Positions 12,783 to 18,327 of a stretch of DNA of 18,327 nt are shown here, piece by piece. Both the position numbers and the translations under genes were made by a program. Location: NCBI GenBank assembly GCA_005878665.1, contig VBLR01000128.1, positions 1 to 18,327 on the forward strand. Reading direction: 5' to 3'. Positions within the stretch are counted from its first letter, which is position 1. Each line of letters starts with the position of its first letter. This stretch comes from Methanobacteriota archaeon (lineage in GTDB: Archaea; Thermoplasmatota; Thermoplasmata; RBG-16-68-12). Under the pieces are notes generated by a model, which worked only from the letters and a program-made list of their open reading frames with translations, searched no databases and was not told where the DNA came from.

Positions 12783-15482
12783 CTAACCCTTGGACAACGG
12801 ATAGTAATCCAATCCCTGGAGCATCGGGTTGAAGTAGTAGCCGCTGACCCACGCGCGCTCGACGTGAAAGCTCGTCCCCTGGAAGACCCAGAGATATGGC
12901 ACATCGTCGAGAACCGCGCGGGCAGTCAGGTCGAGGAAGTCCTGGATCCGCGTCGTCTCGTTCAACTCGCTCGCCGCTGCGTCGATGAGGGCGTCCAACG
13001 TGGCGTTGCCGTATCCGATCCATGTCGGAAACGCGCTGCCTCGGCGAAGGAACGGCGCGACGGAGTCCAGGGGATCCGCGAACCGCGGCGCCCACGAGAA
13101 CAGGGCGAGGGGGAGACCTCCGGCGCGCAAGGCCCCGATGTATGCCGCAGGGGTCAGGGATCGAACGCCCACCGAGATCGCCCCGGGCGAACCTTTCTGT
13201 GAGTGCAACGCCTCGAGGCCGTTGGCCAGCAGCCTGCATCCGTGTTCTTCGTAATCGTTCCCCGCGCGGTAGTACAACGTGAGATTGAATCCGGACAACC
13301 AGTACGGCGTGGCGTTCAGCTCCGTGGCCGCCCGCGCCAGATCGAACGGGAAGAGGGGAATGCTGGCGTTATACCCCGGGAGGCCGAGCGGGATCGGGCC
13401 GCGGGGTTGCAAGCCGGCGTCGTGGGTCACGTTCACCACGAAGGCACCGTAATCGAATGCGTACGTGAACGCCCGGCGAACGTGCACGTCCGCGAAGAAG
13501 GCCGGCGGGACGGAAATCGGACCGAGCGCGGCCGCGACCGCGATGGTGACGTTCTGGTTGTACCCGAAAAACGAGACGGCGAACTCGGGTCGGTCCTTCG
13601 CGATCCGCAAGGTCGGCGATTTCGGCGTCCCGTCTGCGTTCATCACGTCCCACTGGTGGTCCCGGTCAATGGCGGCGGAGTCCACGTCTCCGGCGAGGAG
13701 CAAGAACTCACGGCTCATGACATCGCGCACGGGTAGGATGTGGACCGTCGGGACCTTCGCGGGGCCGCGCCAATATTGGTCGAACCGCGTCAAGACGATG
13801 GCTTGGTTCGCGGACCACGCGGTCAGGGTGAACGGTCCACTTCCGCAATCCGCCCCGCGGGCCAGATTGGAATTGGGGGCTCCCCACCGGACGCCTCCGT
13901 TGATCCTGAGGCACGACTCCGAGAGGATCGAACCGACGGTCGAAGCGAGGATCGGCAAGAAGGCGGGGTACGGACGCAGGAGGTGGAACACCACGGAGTT
14001 GTTGCCGGTCGGCAGGACCGTCGAATTGCTCACGGCCCATGCCGTCGAGATGTTCAGCGCGGTCGTATCCCACGAAGGTTCCGAAGGCAAGGCCGCGCTC
14101 ATGTACGCCGGAACCGTGGCCCGCACCGGGAACGTCGCGTTCACCCAGTCCCCGATCGTGCAGTTTTGCGTGCCCGCGATCGACGGATTGCAATCCGCGC
14201 CCGCGAATGCGCTGATCGAGTTCGTCAGGAGGCGCTCGAGGATTCGGGATGGTCCGTCGGGCGGGTGGATCGCGAGCATGCGCCGGAACGAAAACGCGAC
14301 ATCGCGTACGGCCAGCTGGCTCCTGTCATGGAACGTCACATTCTGACGCAAGGTGAAGGTGTAGTTCCTCCCGTCGGCCGAGGTGCCGTTGTTCGTGGTC
14401 GACGGAACCTCGATGGCGAGACGGGGGACGAGAGGGGCCACGCTTTCGCTGTCGGCCGGGACCGACACGAGGGTTTCATACAGATTCTGAAGGACCTCGC
14501 CGCCTGCCGACTCATTGTCGACGACCGGATCCAGGGAATCCGGCTCTCCCGCGATCGCCGAGCCGAAGATGTCGGGATACTTCAGCTGCACCGGTGGGGC
14601 ACTGGCGAGGACCCGCACGGTGTAGCCCGAGGATCGGTTCCAGAGATCCGAAGTCACGGTCAAGCGAACGAAGTAATTCCCCGGAGACACGAATCGGTGT
14701 GTCGCTTGGCCGACTTGAAGCGCCGTACCGGTCGTGTTCGCGGTCCCGTCCCCCCAGGAGTAGACGAGCGAGAACAGGGATGCGTCTTCCGCTGCACTCA
14801 CCGCGGTGTACGTCCCGCCGCGGGAGGTGTTCGAGGCGTTGTTCCACGACCAGACGTACGCCCACGAACCATTTCCGCTGAAACGGACATCCGAGTCAGC
14901 GGGGGCGGTCGACCGGTTCGCCGCGAGCACCGCGAGTCCTGTCGAACCGACGCAGCGGATGGCGCAGCCGGTCGGCGGGCTCGGCGGCATCCGGCCGTCG
15001 GCCGGAGCGGATAGGGCGTGCACGAAGAGGAGCTGATCGTCACTCGTTGTGACCCCGTTCTTTCCATCGCTGACGGTCAGGAGCGCGAGGTACCATCCGG
15101 GGACGCCGTAGGCGTGGGTCACCTGAGTTCCGGATGCCGTCCCGCCGTCCCCGAAGTCCCATGTGTAGGAGAGCACATCTCCGTCCGGGTCGGTTGCCTG
15201 ACCCGTGAACGTCAACGTGGTGGGCGGCGCCGTCGTCGCGGTCTCGCTGCTCACGCTTACGTCGGTGATCGATGGCGCCCGGTTCGGCTGCCGAACCGCG
15301 ATTGAGATGGCGGTGATCGCCACGAGAGCAACGACCACAACCGCCGTGATGCGGCCCCAAGGCCGTCGTGGAGCCGACTCCGAAGCGAGGCGGACATCGA
15401 CGCTTTCTCCTTCCGCGTCCGCCTCAGACTCGATACCGCTCCCTCCCCGGCAGGAATGGCGGATGGAACGGAGAGTTGACAC
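12783..15482 (-). CDS. Membrane-tethered oligopeptide-binding (OppA/DppA-type) protein with N-terminal PKD-type domains
   Basis: From the GTG at 15482 the product has 899 residues. A hydrophobic segment near residues 43-63 (TAVVVVALVAITAISIAV) follows a basic patch (APRRPWGR) and is probably a membrane anchor; no lipobox Cys is seen. A PKD domain follows at about 66-155 (YTWDFGDGGTASGT), then a second PKD-like region to about 295 (VYSWGDGTA). A family-5 extracytoplasmic solute-binding domain fills residues 299-899 (SAIAGEPDSLDPVVDNESAG, NLYETLV, NVTFHDRSQLAVRDVAFSF). Many N-x-S/T sequons suggest glycosylation outside the cell. No permease or ATPase genes are adjacent. The start is uncertain: a TATA-like element lies inside the start region, and an ATG with a good Shine-Dalgarno at 15397 is in another frame. 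Confidence 0.82.
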   Translation of the reverse strand: MSTLRSIRHSCRGGSGIESEADAEGESVDVRLASESAPRRPWGRITAVVVVALVAITAISIAVRQPNRAPSITDVSVSSETATTAPPTTLTFTGQATDPDGDVLSYTWDFGDGGTASGTQVTHAYGVPGWYLALLTVSDGKNGVTTSDDQLLFVHALSAPADGRMPPSPPTGCAIRCVGSTGLAVLAANRSTAPADSDVRFSGNGSWAYVWSWNNASNTSRGGTYTAVSAAEDASLFSLVYSWGDGTANTTGTALQVGQATHRFVSPGNYFVRLTVTSDLWNRSSGYTVRVLASAPPVQLKYPDIFGSAIAGEPDSLDPVVDNESAGGEVLQNLYETLVSVPADSESVAPLVPRLAIEVPSTTNNGTSADGRNYTFTLRQNVTFHDRSQLAVRDVAFSFRRMLAIHPPDGPSRILERLLTNSISAFAGADCNPSIAGTQNCTIGDWVNATFPVRATVPAYMSAALPSEPSWDTTALNISTAWAVSNSTVLPTGNNSVVFHLLRPYPAFLPILASTVGSILSESCLRINGGVRWGAPNSNLARGADCGSGPFTLTAWSANQAIVLTRFDQYWRGPAKVPTVHILPVRDVMSREFLLLAGDVDSAAIDRDHQWDVMNADGTPKSPTLRIAKDRPEFAVSFFGYNQNVTIAVAAALGPISVPPAFFADVHVRRAFTYAFDYGAFVVNVTHDAGLQPRGPIPLGLPGYNASIPLFPFDLARAATELNATPYWLSGFNLTLYYRAGNDYEEHGCRLLANGLEALHSQKGSPGAISVGVRSLTPAAYIGALRAGGLPLALFSWAPRFADPLDSVAPFLRRGSAFPTWIGYGNATLDALIDAAASELNETTRIQDFLDLTARAVLDDVPYLWVFQGTSFHVERAWVSGYYFNPMLQGLDYYPLSKG

Positions 15483-15568
15483 TAATAGTTTAGCAGACGA
15501 CGTTCGAACTCCGCATGACGTCGCCCCACCCAGGTTCGGCGCGCGGTCCCGAAATTGCGTCTCCAAAG

Positions 15569-15577
15569 TTTCAATTA
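15569..15577 (+). promoter_or_regulatory. Candidate TATA element for tRNA-Cys
   Basis: TTTCAATTA is centred about 29 bp before the first base of tRNA-Cys. It is the only AT-rich stretch nearby, though a weak match. Confidence 0.4.
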
Positions 15578-15601
15578 CGCCGCGTCGGTTGAGCGGGCGA
15601 C

Positions 15602-15674
15602 GCCGGGGTGACAGAGCGGCTAATGTGACCGACTGCAGATCGGTTTCCAGAGGGTTCGACTCCCTCCCCCGGCA
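15602..15674 (+). tRNA. tRNA-Cys (anticodon GCA)
   Basis: The 73-nt gene has acceptor arm GCCGGGG/CCCCGGC with discriminator A, a short D stem ACA/TGT, anticodon stem CCGA/TCGG around loop CTGCAGA (anticodon GCA), and T stem GAGGG/CCCTC around TTCGACT. CCA is not encoded and no intron is present. It stands just upstream of two cysteine-biosynthesis-type genes on the same strand. Confidence 0.93.
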
Positions 15675-15696
15675 CTCTCGAATGACGTGCCACATG

Positions 15697-15749
15697 GACC
15701 GTTCCGTTCCACACCGGAGGGATTTCGAAGTGGACGAACCGAATCGGTC
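15697..15749 (+). other. Imperfect long inverted repeat between tRNA-Cys and the cbs gene
   Basis: The arm GACCGTTCCGTTCCAC (15697-15712) pairs with GTGGACGAACCGAATCGGTC (15730-15749) through about 15 bp, with one mismatch and small bulges. The loop is about 17 nt. It lies after tRNA-Cys and before the cbs promoter. It may be a 3'-end structure or a small RNA. A 29-codon frame crossing this stretch has no other sign of being a gene. Confidence 0.3.
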
Positions 15750-15786
15750 TTCGACGGATGCCCGACGTTGAACGACCCGCGCACGT

Positions 15787-15795
15787 TCTTATAGC
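15787..15795 (+). promoter_or_regulatory. TATA element for the cbs gene
   Basis: TTCTTATAGCG predicts transcription from about 15818, giving a leader of about 21 nt before the ATG at 15839. An ATG at 15821 within that leader opens a four-codon frame. Confidence 0.6.
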
Positions 15796-15838
15796 GACCA
15801 TCCTTTCATCGAACTCGTTGATGGAGCCGGCCTAGAAA

Positions 15839-17209
15839 ATGCGCTATTTCGAGAGCATCCTCGACACGATCGGGAACACGCCCTTGGTGAAGCTGCCGAA
15901 GATCATGGCGGGCGTCCCCTGTCTCGCGCTTGCGAAACTCGAGATGATGAACCCGGGCGGAAGTGTGAAAGACCGGATCGGCGAGAAGATGATCGAGGAC
16001 GCCGAGGCGAAGGGGCTATTGAGACCGGGGGGTACGATCATCGAGCCGACGAGCGGGAACACGGGCCTCGGGCTGGCGATGGTCGCCGCGATCAAAGGCT
16101 ACCGGACGGTCTTCACGATGCCGGACAAGATGAGCCGCGAGAAGATCGATCTCCTGAAAGCTCTCGGGGCCCGCGTCGTGGTGACGCCGACCGCGGTCCC
16201 GCCGGAGCACCCGGATTCATACTACCGGGTCGCCGAGCGGATCCATCGAGACACCCCGAACTCGATCCTGCCCAACCAATATGCGAACCAGGCGAATCCC
16301 CGAGCCCATTACGAGACGACGGGTCCGGAGATTTGGCGAGATACGGACGGAACGGTCACGCACTTCGTCTGCGGGATGGGCACCGGCGGCACGATCAGCG
16401 GCGTGGGCAAGTTCCTCAAAGAGAAGAATTCGAAGGTCCAGGTGATCGGGGTGGACCCGCTCGGATCGATCTTGAAGGACTACTTCTACAAGAAGGAGAC
16501 GATGAAGGCCCACACGTACAAGATCGAAGGAATCGGAGAGGACTTCGTCCCGGAGTCCACCTGGTTCGACACGATCGACGAGATCGTCAAGGTGGGCGAC
16601 AAGGAATCGTACCTGATGACGCGCCGCCTCGCCCGCGAGGAAGGGATCCTTGCCGGCAGTTCGAGCGGTGCCGCGGTCGTTGCGGCGCGACGGATCGGAG
16701 AGACACTCGGCTCGGGCGACGTGATGGTCGTCCTGCTGCCCGACACCGGGGAGCGCTACCTGTCGAAGGCGCACAACGAGGAGTGGTTGAAGGAGCAAGG
16801 CTACCTGGAAGAACCCGTCGCGCCACTCATGACGATCCTCCGGGCGAAAGAGCGAACGATTCCCGGCGTCATCACGATCGATATCGCGGCGAAGGTGCGG
16901 GAGGCGGCCGACATGATGCGCCAGTACAACGTGTCGCAGCTCCCGGTGATGGACACGGGCATCCTCGTGGGGAGCTTGCGGGAGGAGATCTTGATGAAGG
17001 CGCTCCTCGAGAACCCGAAGATGTACGACGATTACGTCGCCAAGGTGATGGAGAAACCGTTCCCCATCGTCGAGCCGGGGGCGGACCTCGAGCAGGTCTA
17101 CAAATTGCTGATGCGCGGGAACCCGGCGGTCGTCATCGGCAAGGAGAACCGCCTCGAAGGGATCATCACCCGGATCGACGTCATCGAGTACCTCGCCGGG
17201 CGCGCGTAG
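15839..17209 (+). CDS. cbs: Cystathionine beta-synthase-type PLP enzyme with C-terminal CBS pair
   Basis: The 456-residue protein joins a fold-type II PLP domain (about 1-320) to a tandem CBS domain pair (about 335-455). Lys44 in NPGGSVKDRIG is the expected PLP Schiff-base lysine, TSGNTGLGLA binds the substrate carboxylate, and GTGGTISGVGKFL is the phosphate-binding loop. The arrangement matches cystathionine beta-synthase, which joins serine and homocysteine; O-acetylserine sulfhydrylases share the catalytic fold but usually lack CBS domains. The CBS pair (SQLPVMDTGILVGSL and GNPAVVIGKENRLEGIITR) often binds adenosyl ligands such as AdoMet. A gamma-lyase/synthase-type gene follows 45 bp later, which supports transsulfuration. 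The substrate was not tested. Confidence 0.9.
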   Translation: MRYFESILDTIGNTPLVKLPKIMAGVPCLALAKLEMMNPGGSVKDRIGEKMIEDAEAKGLLRPGGTIIEPTSGNTGLGLAMVAAIKGYRTVFTMPDKMSREKIDLLKALGARVVVTPTAVPPEHPDSYYRVAERIHRDTPNSILPNQYANQANPRAHYETTGPEIWRDTDGTVTHFVCGMGTGGTISGVGKFLKEKNSKVQVIGVDPLGSILKDYFYKKETMKAHTYKIEGIGEDFVPESTWFDTIDEIVKVGDKESYLMTRRLAREEGILAGSSSGAAVVAARRIGETLGSGDVMVVLLPDTGERYLSKAHNEEWLKEQGYLEEPVAPLMTILRAKERTIPGVITIDIAAKVREAADMMRQYNVSQLPVMDTGILVGSLREEILMKALLENPKMYDDYVAKVMEKPFPIVEPGADLEQVYKLLMRGNPAVVIGKENRLEGIITRIDVIEYLAGRA

Positions 17210-17211
17210 CA

Positions 17212-17222
17212 AGCCTATTTAC
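17212..17222 (+). promoter_or_regulatory. Candidate TATA element for the gamma-lyase/synthase gene
   Basis: AGCCTATTTACGG directly follows the cbs stop and predicts a start near 17245, about 10 nt before the ATG at 17255. A separate promoter therefore seems likely despite the short gap. Confidence 0.5.
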
Positions 17223-17254
17223 GGCGGGCCCGCGACTCCGTCCCCGGCGATCCC

Positions 17255-18327
17255 ATGCGCTTTGCCACGAAGGCCATCCATGTCGGGCAGGAACCGGATC
17301 CTCGAACCGGCGCGGTGACCCCGCCGTTGTACCTGACCTCGACCTACTCCCGGAAGACCCAGGACGAGTATGCATACGCGCGCGGAGCGAACCCGACGCG
17401 GAACGCGCTGCAGGACAGCCTCGCTGGCCTGGAGGGCGCGAAGTACGCCCTCTCGTTCTCGAGCGGCATGGGGGCCATCACGACGTCCCTCACCCTCCTG
17501 AAGAAAGGAGACCACGTCGTCGTGACGGACGATTGCTATGGCGGCGTCTATCGCATCTTCACGCGAATCATGAGCAACTACGGAATCGACTCGACATTCG
17601 TCGACCTCCGAGACCTCGTCGATGCCGAGGACGCATTCCGACCGGAGACCCGGATGCTCTGGACGGAGTCCCCGACGAACCCCCTGATGAAAGTCGTCGA
17701 CCTGCGGGAGCTGGCGGTCATCGCGAAGGCGCACGATGCGATCAGCGTGTGCGACAACACGTTCGCGTCGCCGGCCCTGCAGAATCCCCTGTCCCTCGGA
17801 GTCGATCTCGTCGTCCATAGCACGACGAAATACATCGGCGGGCATGCGGATCTCCTCGGCGGCGCCCTCGTGATGAACCGGGAGGATCTCCATGAGAGGC
17901 TCAAGTTCTCTCAGAACGCGTTGGGCGCGGTCCCGAGCGCGTTCGACTGTTGGCTCACGCTGCGCGGGATCAAGACGCTCGCCGTCCGTATGGAGAGGCA
18001 TTGCGACAACGCAGAAGCAATCGCGAAATTCTTGAAATCGCAGAAGGCCGTCGCGAAGGTCCACTATCCCGGGCTCCCCGACGACCCCGGTCACGCCATC
18101 GCGAAGAAACAGATGCGTCGCTTCGGCGGCATGCTCAGCTTCGAGGTCCGCGATCCGTCCCGGGTCGTCGAGCGGCTGAAACGTCTCGAAGTCATTGTGC
18201 CGGCGGAGAGCCTCGGCGGCGTCGAGTCCTTGATCGAACACCCGGCCTCGATGACCCACGCGAGCGTGCCCAAGGATCAACGGGAGAAGCAGGGCATCAC
18301 GGACGGCTTGGTTCGCTTCTCGATCGG
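17255..18327 (+). CDS. Cystathionine gamma-lyase/gamma-synthase-type PLP enzyme (3' end outside window)
   Basis: The frame is open from the ATG at 17255 to the window edge, giving 357 complete codons of a protein that is normally about 380-400 residues. The start MRFATKAIHVGQEPDPRTGA is typical of the Cys/Met metabolism PLP family. YARGANPTRNALQ and SFSSGMGAITTSL form the cofactor site, DNTFASPALQNPL carries the Asp that contacts the pyridine nitrogen, and Lys192 in HSTTKYIGGHAD should hold PLP. LGGVESLIEHPASMTH near the end is also conserved. Whether it runs as gamma-lyase (cysteine formation) or gamma-synthase cannot be decided from motifs; pairing with a CBS-type enzyme favours the lyase direction. 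Confidence 0.92.
   Translation, partial: MRFATKAIHVGQEPDPRTGAVTPPLYLTSTYSRKTQDEYAYARGANPTRNALQDSLAGLEGAKYALSFSSGMGAITTSLTLLKKGDHVVVTDDCYGGVYRIFTRIMSNYGIDSTFVDLRDLVDAEDAFRPETRMLWTESPTNPLMKVVDLRELAVIAKAHDAISVCDNTFASPALQNPLSLGVDLVVHSTTKYIGGHADLLGGALVMNREDLHERLKFSQNALGAVPSAFDCWLTLRGIKTLAVRMERHCDNAEAIAKFLKSQKAVAKVHYPGLPDDPGHAIAKKQMRRFGGMLSFEVRDPSRVVERLKRLEVIVPAESLGGVESLIEHPASMTHASVPKDQREKQGITDGLVRFSI

Noticed and set aside
15605..15695. Start of the solute-binding protein upstream of 15482 (MWHVIRECRG...)
   Set aside because: That stretch is antisense to tRNA-Cys, and the reading simply translates the complement of the tRNA.
16333..17820. 495-codon plus-strand frame overlapping cbs and the gamma-lyase/synthase gene
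   Set aside because: It spans two well-supported genes in a different frame and has no domain signal.

Overview
The window looks like chromosomal DNA of a GC-rich euryarchaeal-type archaeon, most probably in the Thermoplasmatota. The evidence is archaeal-type ribosomal proteins (P0 and the acidic L12/P1), SecE beside Spt5, two FtsZ paralogues, a TrmB-family regulator, the archaeosine radical-SAM enzyme RaSEA, and AT-rich TATA elements placed about 27 bp before transcript starts. Several genes appear leaderless. The lineage call is an inference; the sequence alone does not fix the genus. I saw no insertion sequence, prophage or CRISPR array.

Region 1 (1-4022) holds the end of a PKD-repeat surface protein, a tRNA-Thr(UGU) on the minus strand, a membrane-anchored protein with four zinc ribbons and a SAP-like domain, RaSEA, and a small conserved protein. 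All the proteins here are on the plus strand.

Region 2 (4082-11238, mostly minus strand) is the euryarchaeal ftsZ-secE-spt5-rpl11-rpl1-rplP0-rpl12 cluster, read from right to left. It has two tandem ftsZ genes. A TrmB-type regulator gene lies in the opposite orientation between rpl11 and rpl1, so rpl1 starts a separate unit with its own promoter and a structured leader. Spt5 carries an extra N-terminal immunoglobulin-like domain, and P0 lacks the usual acidic C-terminal tail.

Region 3 (11376-15482, minus strand) has an HD-domain phosphohydrolase (SAMHD1/dGTPase-like) with a leaderless promoter. It also has a large membrane-tethered extracytoplasmic protein that joins PKD-type domains to an oligopeptide-binding (OppA/DppA-type) domain.

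Region 4 (15602-18327, plus strand) contains tRNA-Cys(GCA) followed by a PLP-dependent cystathionine beta-synthase-type enzyme with a CBS pair. After it comes the start of a cystathionine gamma-lyase/synthase-type enzyme cut by the window edge. Together these suggest a transsulfuration route to cysteine.

The observations most worth following up are the Ig-like extension on Spt5, the two adjoining hairpins that sequester the ribosome-binding site of rpl1, the TM-box-like palindrome in front of the TrmB gene, the zinc-ribbon/SAP/membrane protein, the truncated P0, and the nested inverted repeats between the two ftsZ genes.
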